NCBI GenBank assembly: GCA_963920575.1 | Contig: OY986967.1 | Coordinates: 21,283,648-21,347,647, forward strand | Length of the DNA: 64,000 nucleotides | Direction: 5' to 3' | Source of the DNA: Narthecium ossifragum | Taxonomy: Eukaryota; Streptophyta; Magnoliopsida; Dioscoreales; Nartheciaceae | In this document: positions 1 through 12,000 of the stretch, piece after piece | Numbering within the stretch: position 1 is the first letter of the stretch | Layout: each line of letters opens with the position of its first letter | Translations under genes and position numbers: made by a program | The notes under the pieces: model-generated | Told to the model about the DNA's origin: nothing | Seen by the model: the letters and a program-made list of their open reading frames with translations, nothing else | The model's database searches: none

Positions 1-2441
1 AGGTTATTTGATGGGAAGACTTGCAATAAGACAACAGACAAAATAAGATGTCAAACATCCAAAATAGAGGAAAAAGTAAATGCATTATAAGATTAGACCA
101 CCACAGAAATACACAAATAGCTTTATCTAATACATTGCCACGTCTGATGAGGTTATAAGTTGATTATGGTCCCAGCACTACATAAAAGCTGAAAGTTGAC
201 TCGTACATATAGGGTTTGAGCATATCTCATATTTAACTGCTTTAGACACCAGAAGCTTTCCACGGCCCTTTGCAACAGCCATGAAGGCTACAAAGAGACT
301 CTGTGAAATTAAAGCCAAAAGGAGTTCTAAAGGTAAAGCCAGATGTTGGAATTCTACTAATAACCAATCATTTTACTAGCTTAGACCATTAAGGTCACGG
401 GGGACATACTAATTTTTTTCCCTGCTCTTTGTTTCAGAAACGTAATGTTGGACATTAATATTATTCCATGCCCATACTAAAAACGAAAAAAAAAAACATT
501 GTTAAGGTCTTCAACAGCATTGAATCAATTTCGGAAAAGTGATAACAAGGTCTTCAAAAGCTCCGAGATAAAATGCCCTTGTTTCAATATCTAATTTTAG
601 ACCGAAAGGAATAATAAAGGTGCAATACTTTAGCTAAAAAAAGAGAGTTATTATCAAAAAATTTTTCTACGGAAAGCATCCATTTGTTTAGTAAACAATA
701 AAAAAAAGAAAAAGATAGCCTGCCTTGATGTGGTAGAATGAAACTTCAAACAAGTAAATAGAACAATAAAACAATTACCTGAATAAGTTTTGGTAAAAAT
801 GCTTGATCTCAAGCAAGGATTGTCGTGCTGGCCTCTCGCCGGCTCGAGACTTGCTGCCGGCACCGGTAGTGGCAGCACTATGTGTCGGCGGCACAATGGA
901 GATGAGAAGAACGTAAAAGTGTGAGAGGAAAATAAAAAAAAAGTTGGTGGTGTGCTTAGGCGACTGTTCCGGCAGAAACGAAGGCGGATTCCGGTGGAGG
1001 TGAGAGGAACACCAGCATCGGGGGCTTCGGGGGCGATCACGAGAGAGAGGAGGGCGAGGGATCGAGAGAAAGGAGGAAAGGAGAGAGAGACTCGGTATAA
1101 AAGGTGTAAGTAACGGATTTGGACCCGAAACCCGTTATGTTTAATATATAGGACCCGTTATCTGTTGAACCCTAAGCTCCCGATGCTCCCTTCTTTCGCC
1201 GCCGCTTCCGACGATCGATCCTGACTCCCAAGTACACCGTCAGCCTTCTTCCCTCCTCTTTCTCCCTTCTTCTCTGCTTTTTTTTCCTCTCCTCTTTCTC
1301 TCCTTCCCTTCCTCTTCTTTAACCCTCATCTTCCTCTCCTTCCTCCTTTCTCCTCATTCTCTTCTTCATTTTTCCCCGTTTATTTTCTATGGTTCCTCCA
1401 TTCTTCTCTTCCTCTCTTCTCCTCTTCTTTCCGATCAGCACTAACCCATTGCCGGCCGGCAACACCATGTATCGACCGGCAGAAGCCGGTGCCGATCGGC
1501 TCACCTACAAAATCCATTGAGTCAGAGCCGGACCCAAAGCCGGAGCCGCTAAGCCACCGCCTCGAGATTTGCCGGCCGGCACAAAGGAATCCTTGATCTC
1601 TAGGTTCCTTGACATAAGTCCCCGCTCTACCAACAAGTCAATAATCATTGGGCATGTAACATCTAAATGACATGCACCAAATAAAATCTTCAATTATGAA
1701 ACAAGAGCATTGGCGGCTTTTTCCCACAAGAAGACAATTGGCTATCAAGATGACGACAACGTATAGAAATCTTTTGCTCCTTCTGACTCCTAGCTTGTTT
1801 GCTGAAATTCTATTCTTGGCATATAGGATTCTCAGTAGCTACCATGCATTGATAAAAATTTAAACTCAACACTGCCATACATTTAAACTACCGGCATCCC
1901 ACACATGCCACGGTACAATAATTTTGCTAAAGAATCTGATCCAGCATAAACCAGCGCCTAGTATTGTTTGAAGAGACACAATAAACAAAATGAGGTATAA
2001 TAACAGAGATCGAAAGTAATACTAATTAGCCATGCCAATCACACCACCAATTGCCAATGACTCATGGATATCCTGTGACCATCCATCTTCATATCCCCAT
2101 GATATCAAATCCTACTCATGCAATCATAGACAGAATATCCTCTACTCGGGTACTATCCCTGGCACTCTTCCCAGTCCAATCCTATGTGAGACAGCAACCA
2201 TATATATAGCTCTATCTAGGTGCAAATTATGTTCAAGAAAGCAGGGGTTGGAACATAGCTAGAGATGTTTATAGCATGACTCTGGAAGGTATTCGAAGGC
2301 CCTAAGTTAGGTTTCAGCAGTTGCATGTCAAAACTTATCTGAATTGATGAATTAAATGCAAAAGCAGAACACAAGTCTCATATAAATCATACTTTAACTA
2401 AAAGCCAACATAAAGTGAGGAGAAATTAGTACTAAACCCAC
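1..2441 (-). other. Left-edge noncoding DNA, probable EDS1 intron 1
   Basis: No conserved coding segment is seen on either strand. The EDS1 first exon ends at 2442 with a good GT donor, and the next expected exon, carrying the GHSSGG lipase-like motif, is absent from 1-2441. This stretch is therefore most simply read as part of a first intron longer than 2.4 kb. It holds a hAT-type insertion at 814-1595 and otherwise AT-rich unique-looking sequence. The intron assignment is inferred. Confidence 0.55.
814..1595. mobile_element. Non-autonomous hAT-type element, copy 1
   Basis: The element begins CAAGGATTGTCG and ends GGAATCCTTG, so the termini are short inverted repeats of the form CAAGGATT. 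It is flanked by ATCTCAAG (806-813) and ATCTCTAG (1596-1603), an 8-bp target duplication with one mismatch. An 8-bp duplication and a CARNG-like terminus fit the hAT superfamily. The interior is rich in CCGGCCGG palindromes and CT/GA tracts and has no transposase. The same termini occur at 15718-16529 and 20708-21349. Confidence 0.72.
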
Positions 2442-2753
2442 CTCTGCTTGGAGAGGCGAGGCTTTGAGAAGTCTCCGGAAGGAACGGAGGAAGGCAGCAT
2501 TGACTCGGGCAGCGACGTCGTTACCAATGCTTCTGATAGAAGGGAAGATGGAGGAGTCAATCTCGGACTCTCCAAAGGGGGCGTCGCCGACGACCACCCA
2601 GTCATCGGCGGACCAAGAACCCGGGAAGGTGAAGATGGTAAGCGGAAAGGGAACGGACGCGGAGTGGAGGAGGAAGGGAGAGGGGGAGGAGTGCGCTCTT
2701 ATGGAGAGAGAGCAGCACTTCTCTATAATCACAGCCTTCTCCGTCTCTCTCAT
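2442..2753 (-). CDS. EDS1: EDS1 lipase-like immune regulator, exon 1 only
   Basis: This is the 5' exon of ENHANCED DISEASE SUSCEPTIBILITY 1, a nucleocytoplasmic lipase-like protein that pairs with PAD4 (or SAG101 where present) in plant immunity. The 104 codons read from an ATG at 2753 and include CSLSIRAHSSPSPFLL, TFPGSWSADDW, APFGESEID, FPSIRSIGND and VNAAFLRSF, in the order seen at the N-terminus of the EDS1 lipase-like domain. The exon ends in GAG, followed by a GT donor at 2441-2440 in phase 0. The serine-containing GHSSGG exon and the C-terminal EP domain are not in the window, so the gene either continues to the left or is truncated. Start choice: an in-frame upstream TTG exists, but the ATG at 2753 is the first normal start. 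Family identity is recognised from sequence; whether the copy is intact is unknown. Confidence 0.8.
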
Positions 2754-3039
2754 CCCCCCCAAACCCTCGTCTCTCGACCCTCCTTAGGCGGATTCCACAT
2801 GGCAAGAGCATCCCGCAAGAAGAAGACGAGGGGTGGAAGAGATTTCCACAAGGGAGGGCCCCCTTGGAGACTGGATAGTGGACTCTAGAGGAAAGAGTCC
2901 ACCTCTTCTAGAGGACTGGCGGCCATGGTGTAGCGGGCGGTTACGTGCCAGGTGGCACATGAGCCCACTGGTATAGTGGATGGTAAGGATAAAGCGATAA
3001 GGCGTCGGCCCCTCGGATAGCCACTGTCTCACTTCGGCC
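2754..3039. promoter_or_regulatory. Shared EDS1/ISE2 bidirectional promoter region
   Basis: Only 286 bp separate the divergent start codons of EDS1 (minus) and ISE2 (plus). The interval must therefore hold both 5' leaders and the core promoters. It contains an inverted repeat at 2879-2903 (GTGGACTCT ... AGAGTCCAC, 7-bp loop) and a second small one near 2945-2958 (GTGCC AGGT GGCAC). I see no clear TATA box. Co-regulation is an inference from spacing only. Confidence 0.5.
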
Positions 3040-6000
3040 ATGCTCTCTTTCTCTCCGTGCTCTTCCTCTCTTTGTTCTTCTTGGGAGCTCTCATGCCCAT
3101 TCACGCCTTTCATTCCCCCCCGCGGCTTCCCGGCTATCCTACTTTTCCGCCTTCCCCGAGCCCGGCGTCCTTTCAAGAGTCCGTTTCCACTTCTCATACC
3201 TTTCTCTCGGGATCCCTTGCGAGCCGCATCCCCGATCAAGAAGCAGTTCTCCGACCCGGAGGAGGATGAGGACGAGGAGGACGAGGAGGGATACGATAGT
3301 GAGGAGATTGTGGAAGATTACGACGAGACGGTCTCTCTGGAGGAAGACGAGGAAGGAGAGGAAGGTCGACCGGGGGTGAGCCCTTCGACTCGTTATGAGG
3401 AGCATCAGTGGCAGAGGGTCGAGAGGTTGATGTCTGAAGTGAGAGAGTTTGGCGAGGATATCATCGATTTTGAGGAGCTCGCGAGCATATACGACTTCCC
3501 CATTGATAAATTTCAGGTTCTTTCACTTGATTTCTCTCCCATTGGTATTGATCGAATAGATTGTAGTGATTGGCCCTAAAGTTGGTCTAGGGCAGATTCT
3601 GGACGAATAATGATTTGGTTTTGCTGGATTCGAGTACAATATTTAGTGAGTTTCTTCAAGTGCGGAGCCAAGCACTCGCATTCTTGCATTCAAGTTGCAA
3701 TACAAAACAAAATTGGATTTTCTAGGGAATGCATGAGGAAAATGAATTCACCTTATGGTCTAGAAGGAGTTTTCCTTGGCTAGGTCCCATAAAATGGAAA
3801 ATGCTGCAGGCAACTTGATCTGTCTAGCAAATTATGATATATTCAATGACAGGAAGCAAATGTTTAGGTTGATGCACATGACTGTGCTGGTCTTTTTTCA
3901 GGAGATGATAAATTAGGATAGGAAGGTTAAATATCCTAGAAAAAAGTATGATGGCTGAGAAGCATCTAGCAAGCTTGTTGATTCAGATACTCGATCTTGA
4001 TGCATCTTTAAGATCATTGATTAAGGAGGCAAATGAATTTTTGGCTCTCGTAAAACAATGTTCTGCTTATTGGGCTTGACGTGAACCATAGATATTTAAG
4101 AAGGCATTAAATGCTACAATGTTCGAGTTATAAGCAAAGTAGCTTCCATGATACAGCTAAACCCCTATCTCTGCATGCTCACACACTTGAGTCTAGTCAA
4201 GGGCTCTAGAAAAGTTCCTTTAGACTTATACCCATTCTACTACCAAAGCAACATATCTTAATGAGACAATCTTGACCAAGTTTGGAGCTTTAATGAACAA
4301 CCGTTCACATTGAAGTTGCAGATAGCAAATAGGCTGCCAATCCGGGATCCTCAGCAATTATACAAGTCGAGCTGACAAGATTGAGTCTGTTTTATTGATA
4401 ACGATGTCTGCACTTGATATGGTTACTTTTTAACATGATTCTCCCTCAGTGGTTGTAAGATAATCTATACTGCTATCATTAGATTTCCCTTGTTGTGCTC
4501 TCTCTATATTGTAGATCCTTGGGTAATACCCAAGTGGCTGATATGGTCGTTTTGTTCCCTTATCATTAGGCCCTTCCTGATGAGTTCTCATATACCAAGA
4601 AATTAAATATTAGTCAAGTACAATAAAAAAACTTTTTCACTTACCATGATAGGGCTCACATTGCTTTCCAAATTATGAGATGCGATATGCAATGTGCTAC
4701 GCAGAGTCATTGTGGATATGTAATATTCTTGGGATAATTGTTTGTGCTCTCCAAGGATTTCCATTTCACTGGCACATCCCGTGCAGATACTTGACCGGCA
4801 CAGTAGGCGTCAGCGGCACTGTACCCTGCCGGTGGAAAGTATCAGCATGCCTCTTCGGGATTAAAGGATTTCCATTTCACATCCTCATTGTGCTCCCAAA
4901 TTGCGTGTTCCTAAACATCTCAATCTCCTATGCTTCATGTTTTGCAATTTTGGTTGTGCTTTCTCATAGTCAATCTTGTGGTCACCATAAACATTAGGGT
5001 GTTATCCAAGCAGATGCATTTCTCCTGCTTGTTTTAAGCTGGTCTTTTGTCGTCACAATATGTGCCATTGACTTGGACCATGTTGATACTTGGAATGGAA
5101 TTTGTGCCGCCGACATAGAGGCAGTGAGAGTGAGAGTGAGGGATAGATGAGAGGAGGACAAGGGTCACTTTTGAGAGGAGAGGATGGTGTAAAATCCCGG
5201 AATTGAGAGTTGCCCTAGAGTTCACGTTGGATTAGGACTCTAATTAGGATAGTAAATCAGTTAATTGTAACCCTAGTTGATTAGGTTAGCCTAAGGTATC
5301 TTTTTGAGACCTAATTGTAAGAGTTTGAGTCAATTAAGACTCTATTTAGACCTAATCCCAGCACCTTTAAGTTGGTTTGAATCTAATTAGAATTAGGTCT
5401 AGTCAACTAAGTCTATTAAAAGGTGGTGTTTAAGTTCTTATTAATAACCAATTGGATTAGGTTAGAATCCATTAGGACTCTAATTATTAGAATCCATTAG
5501 GACTCTATCCAGATTTCCTATTTCTCATAAAAGCTACAACCCTTATTTTAGGGTTTTATTCGTATCTTTCTCCTCTCTTTCTTCAAGTCTTCAAGAGAGC
5601 TTTGGGGGCTGTTCGGTTGGCTGCAAGGGTCAATATGAGGGTTTTTGAAGGACAAGTAAGGTAGGTACACATGTAATAGATGTTACCCTAACTTGAGTGT
5701 TGATCTTCTCTAGTTTTAGGGTTTTAGAGTTCAGATTTCAGATTCCTACCTTCTTGTTTTCAGATTTCATATCCTTGTTTTCTAGATTTCAGATTCTTGT
5801 TTCAGATTTCTAAGTTTTATGATTCAGATTTCATGTTTCTCCTCATTTTCAGATTTCAGATTTTAGATTTAATCATAAGGTTTTATTCAAGTGTTGTTTA
5901 ATTAAATTAGAGAACCAATAAACTTTTTCTAGGTTTCATCTATTGAATTAGGGTGGCCGCGTCTTTCCGACAAGTTACAAATTTTAATGCATGAGTATAT

Positions 6001-9000
6001 ATGCAGTTTGCTGTTTTCTGCATCTTTAAAGTTCAGTTTATAGCATATTTGTAATCTTTCAGATTTTCAGTTCTTAACTATGCATATTTTATATTTTTTG
6101 TTTAGTTTACATCAGTTTAGTCGGGTATACTAGTTTCAGACTTCTTATTACTCTTGATTAATTAACGTGCGTTGATTCATGAGTTTATAATATCAAGTTT
6201 TGAAGCATAGCATCTCATGTGAATGCACGATCATGCATGTTGCTATTCAGAAGTTGCCACCAAGATGGTATGGGATCCAAGATTATCCTTAGTTGCCGTG
6301 GCTGGGCAGCTAAGGATGAGTACTTAAAGGGTTCATGGTTTGGTCGAGACCAACTGTGGGTCCTGGGCGTTTGAGTTCAAAAGAGCCGAGGCTCGACCTT
6401 ATGTTAGCATGAGTAAGGATAGTTATCCCAAGTGCACGTGGGGTGCTATCACCAGACACCACTACAGTACTCGACGGTAGAGCCAAAAAGATGCATATCA
6501 TTATATCATGCATCAAAGTTCATGTCATGCAAGAGTTTTAAGTGTGATGTATGGGCATGAAAAGTCCATCTTTTAACTTTAATAAAGTGTGATTATTCTC
6601 TTTCTCAAGTGATATGCTTTAATTCAGTTTTTGTTTTGCGAACACTTTTGTTTGGATATCATTCTATTATGTGTTGTTTTCTACTGGACTTTATGCTCAT
6701 GAGATAGATGGTTTTTTTCTAGATACCCAAGATTATGCGTAGGCGCGGGGATGAGAGTAGAGAAGAGAAGAGTTTAGAACTAGTTTATAGCTTCTTTTAA
6801 TTTAATCATGTTTTATGTGACTTTTTAGGAAGATTTGAGTTGCTTATTAGTCAATTTCTCTTTTCCAGAACATTGTCTTAGTTTGATTGTCAGTAAGGGT
6901 TTCTTTTTCTAATATGAAATTTCTTTTAGTCAAGCATTATTAGTCTGTGTTTCGTCTCGTGTCATGTTAGAGGATAATGTTTCCTCTTCAGGATTCGGGT
7001 CGTTACAGATGGTATCGGGAAGAGAGGAGGTGAACAGAAGAGGAGAAAGTTCATTGAAGTTGATAGTTAAATGTGTTCCCTTGTCTAGAGGGAAAGTATG
7101 GTGTTAGCACACCAACATCAATGAACTATGTTCAAAACAAAAACCGTGTCCGGTGAGTGTTGTCCGAAATCTGGAGCTCTTTTGTTGTGCTACAACAAGT
7201 GGCTTGTATCTTGTACATGGTATGTATCGGGCAGGCCTAGTGCTGTCCGGTATTGTAAACCTCAGCGTTATCAAAATTTAGAGGTAATGATGTCTGGATG
7301 CCAAACTTTAGTTGCTTCTTCTATCTCATCATCTACTGCTTTTCCCCATCTTGGTGCTATTCTCCTCGCCTAGATTTTGGATATCACTTATGGCAATAAT
7401 GCACCTCTAAAAAGCCGCTGTAAGACATTCCTTTATCCTGGAACTCCTTTGCCTTTTGATGCCTTACGATGGTCTAGTTCTTAAGATGTTCAGGGAGGCT
7501 AAACCATCCAACTTTCCCATGCTTTGCCCATGCTTAAATAGCACAAATGGTATATGTACTCTCATACCTCAATTATATGTGTGGTAGAAGAACATCACAA
7601 TAAACTTTAGTTAGCTGATATATCAATATTCTTGTCTGTATCACGCTATTTAAATAATTCAAAATATCGAGGGGAATTAGAATTACGAATTAGTTCAATG
7701 AAATCATCCAAATCTAGTATATTTCCTTCTGATTGTTGTTTGGCACAACATAGTGTTAGAAAGACACTTGAGTATTTCGCACAAGGAAATGAGAGATGCT
7801 TGTTCTGTTATTCAATTGAAAACATGTTTCCTGAAATTTTTTAGGCTTAGCCCCTCATGAGTTCCTGTAATCAGTGACGTGACAAGATAATGGTGTTGAG
7901 CAATTTCATGTCTTATCTCTATTCTTTATGTGACTCTGTTGAGGCGTTGCGAATATTGTTTGTCTCATAATTCAATGTCACTATGAGCATAGAATGTCCT
8001 AAACTAGACATTCTAATGAGTTGAAACAATCCTTGGTCTATTGTGGTCATTCTACTTGGGTAGTGTAAATGCTTTTTTAGTTTCATCTATGAGCCCTTCG
8101 TTATGCTTTTTATGTAGTTTCTGGCTATCCAAGCATTTTTGAGAGGGTTGTCTGTTGTTGTTTCTGCACCAACAAGCAGTGGAAAGACATTAATCGCAGA
8201 AGCTGCAGCAGTAGCTACCATTGCAAGAGGGAGGAGGCTTTTTTACACAACCCCCTTGAAGGCTTTATCCAACCAGAAGTTTCGTGATTTCCGGTATGTG
8301 ATTGACTCATTGGGACTTGTTTTACCCTTTATATATCTGTCTAGATATGATGTTGCTTTGATCATGTGGTTAGACATATATACTTATTCTACATCTGAAA
8401 TTTGCATTATCATTCTTTATGGAGTCCTTTGCGTTTTGAGAACCTGAAGATTTGACTTGGCATTTCAAGACCTTTTCTTGAAAGATTGTTTGCAACTTAT
8501 GTAAGTGACCAAACTAGAATATCTTTGCTTTCTACACATGCGGGCCAATCGGATGGTATATCTGGGAGATGGTTACGATGGTACAACAGGATGGTGGTTG
8601 AGCTATCTCCTCCCTCACCATCATGATGTTGGGGAAAGTGGTTCGGAGGAAACACACTTCTACCTCCGACTATCCCATTAGGAATGCCCACGGCCAAAGC
8701 CACACATGAAGCTCTCTCTTGATCAAAGACCACATCATAAGCACTATTAAAACACTTATTAGTTCTTACTCTCTATTCTTCATGCACGATATTATTTACT
8801 TGACTCATACTATCTGTATACTTCATGAGCACTTTTTATACACTTACGAGTTTTTACTAACAACTTATTAACTAGCATATGTTTCACTCGATTCATATAC
8901 ATCATGAACAAGATTTACATGTTATATGCACTATATATGCTGCATGCACCAAGGATTAGCATGTCGGACATGGACTGACACATACTGGCATTCGCTGGCA

Positions 9001-12000
9001 TGGATTTTTAGTAGTCCCACATGGGCATTCAACCCTCTGGGACACAATGGGTGATTTTGCCTTTTTGGGGGAATTAAGAGTTGTTTGAGCAATCAAAATC
9101 AGAAATAATTGATTTTAAACATTAAATATGATAAAATATCACTAAGAAACAATAATATCCTAAAACTCAATGTCGGACCATTAAAACTCCATGCTGGTTT
9201 GCTTCGGCCCATGCCAGTCCATGCCGGTATCAATCAACATCAACATACAAATCCAAATTCCAGAACATAGCTAAAGGAGTCATACTCTTGTAGATAGCAA
9301 TGTTCCCTCCAAATTCAAGAATTGCACTCTTAAAATTGTATGCAAGTAATAGAGCCAAAATATAAAATGAAATATTTAGGCCATGTTTGGTACTGGGATA
9401 AGGGCAACCAATCCTGGGATAGCACCCAAACAGGGCCTTATCCCGGGTGGGGATAAGTTTTATCCTGGGATTTCTAATCCCAGGATTGAAGGGTCTTTTG
9501 TGTAAAAAGGGGTCTTGCAGGGGGGTTATGCAAAAACGCGCGGGGGGGGGGGGGGGGGTGTTATACAAAAACCCCACCTACCCTCTTCTTCTCTCCCCGA
9601 TGCAAAAACCCCTCTCTTCATCCTCACCTGCCGGATTTGAAGGAGAGAGAGATGAGGAGAGAAGGGGGAAGGAACAGGGGGTGGGAGGAGGAAGGGGGAT
9701 CGCCGGCGCCGGAGAAGAAGGGAGGAAGAGATCAAGGAAGAAGACCGGGAGAAGGAGAGGTAGAGCTCACCGGAAAAGGGGTAGATCCAGTGAGATTTCC
9801 GCCGGATTTCGTCTCGTCCTCTTCCACGCTCCCTCTCCTCCATTCCGATGCCGCTCCGGTCTTCCCCGAGATCCCCTACGCCGGCCATTGACGACTCCCA
9901 ATCGACGCCGGCGACCCCACGGTCACCTTCGTCTCCTTCTTGGTCTTCCCCACGGTTACTCTCCTTCATTTCGACGCTGGAGCTCGGCGAGGTCCTGCTT
10001 TGCCTTGTGCACGAGAAGTCCACAGCGGCGCACGAGGCGGAGGGGACGGTGAAGGTGGCCGACTGCGACGGTGATGGGTTCATCGACTTCGACGAGTTCT
10101 TGCAGACTATGAGAGAGAACAAAGGATCTCGGCGGATCTGGCCGGAGGTGACGGAGGAGCTTTGAGAGGGTGGTGGAGGAGCTTTGAGAGGGTGACGGAG
10201 GGGATGAGAGCGGCTGAGGAGCTCGGGGTGGCGAAGGAGATCGGGAAGATGGCCAGACATCGGGATCGTTTGGGAGATGTCGAGCGGCTTGTGAGGAAGG
10301 AGGGGCATTTTGGTCTTTTGAATAGAGGAAGGCAGTAAACGACTGAAAAGCTCACCGGACGTGGAGATAGCCGGTGGAGGGGTAGTTGCGATGGTGACTT
10401 TGGTAGTGGAGCCAGGGTGGACGAAGGTCAGGGATGATGTTGGTGGAGCATTGATGTGTATAAATTAATTATTATATTTAATTATTATATTTAATTATTA
10501 TATTTATAATAATATATGAAAAAAATTATTATATTAATATAAATGGATCCGCATGGGGATGCAATGATGTGTATAACCATGTCACGTTATCATCCTATAT
10601 CATGTGGCGATGCGATCTTTTTTCGCATTCGCTGTAAGTGGAGGTCACGTGTTCGTCACCGAAGGCCACGGTGCTGACAAGAACACCCTCAACACCGCCG
10701 GACAATTGACGACCCGGTGGAGGACAGGCAGGCATCGATGCCGACGATAGCGGAGGAGTGGGCGTCTGCAGGATATGACAAATAAGCGGGCGATGATATG
10801 AGAGGGATAAATTTTGAAGGAAGCGTCGAACATGACGGGTGGGGTGGTAATATTATACTTTAATTAATATAATATGTATTATGATATTATTAAGTAATTT
10901 ATTAAAGCCAATGTGAATATTTATGCATTATCATATTATTAATTCAAGTACTAATATTATTAATTTACTTTCCACCTAACCAATCCTTATTCTTATTCCA
11001 CCTTTGTCATCTAATATTATTAATTTACTTTTCACCTCACCAATCCCAAGTAATCATTACCTCCTTATCCCCATTTTTTCAACTAAACACCAAAGTGGGA
11101 TAAATTTTATCCCACAACTTATCACGGGTTACTAATCCCTATCCCCTCTAATCCCGGAATAGCCTATCCTGATAAATTAGTAATGGGGATTGATATCCTG
11201 GGATAAGTAGTGGGATATATATGGTATTTTGTTGAAAAGTAGTGATAAATTAGTAATGTTTGGTTGAAAAAGTATGGATAAAGTTGATGTGATTGGTTGA
11301 AAAGTAGGGATAATGAGATAATGATTGGTTGAAAAGTGAAAAAGTAGAGATAAAGTTGATGTGATTGGTTAAAAAGAAGAGAAAATGTAGTAATGATTGG
11401 TTAAAAAGTAGGGATAAAGTAGGGATAAAGTGAGGATAGGGATGGGGATAAAAGTAGGGATAAAAGTGGGGATTAGATGGTGTTTGGTTGTAATGCAGGG
11501 ATAAAGTGGACTTAACCCCGGGATAAGGAATTCTTATCCCCCAACCAAACATGGCCTAGAGGTGCAATTTTCTCAGGATTCCAAAAGCTAAATATTTTGA
11601 TAATTCTTTATGTTCTAATTAGGGCTTTGTCAACATATACTTAGGAACATGTCTTGCTTCTCGCATGATGATTGCATGTAGATTTTGGGTTGATCTACTT
11701 GAGGTTTGGGGTATAGTGGTTTGAAAAGCTTGTGAAATTGCTAAGTTTGGTTCTATTGGTTTGGAATATTCACCTCATGTGTCATTGAACTATATAGATA
11801 TAGGATTGCAATGTCGACGGTATGGCATGAGGACCCTATGTGTTGATGGCACAAGTGAGGTTGAGAGAAAGGGAGATAACAGTGCAGATGAGAGTGAGAG
11901 GTGGGGTTGGGAGTAGAGGAGGAGAAGAGGAGACGAAAATAAGAGGAAAAGAGGAGAGTCATAAAGGAGGCCGGTTTGGGCAAGAGATCTATGTAGAGGA

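Larger units (their letters stand above)
9379..11556. mobile_element. Pack-TYPE-like DNA transposon carrying a captured gene fragment
   Basis: The ends are inverted: GGCCATGTTTGGT at 9379 and ACCAAACATGGCC ending at 11556, each flanked by TA. The 2.18-kb interior has no transposase. Next to both ends are GGGATAAG and TTATCCC blocks in opposing orientation, which extend the inverted ends imperfectly. It contains a GC-rich 600-bp segment with a calmodulin-like EF-hand fragment (9977-10129), unlike the AT-rich flanks. The TA duplication is short and could be chance, so the superfamily (Tc1/Mariner, PIF/Harbinger or hAT) is not settled. Confidence 0.65.

Noticed and set aside
2448..2888. Plus-strand frame opposite EDS1 exon 1
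   Set aside because: It is the antisense of a conserved EDS1 exon and carries no recognisable domain.
9230..10355. Long minus- and plus-strand frames across the poly-G run
   Set aside because: They depend on the length of a ~18-base homopolymer and on GC-rich transposon sequence; only the EF-hand piece has support.
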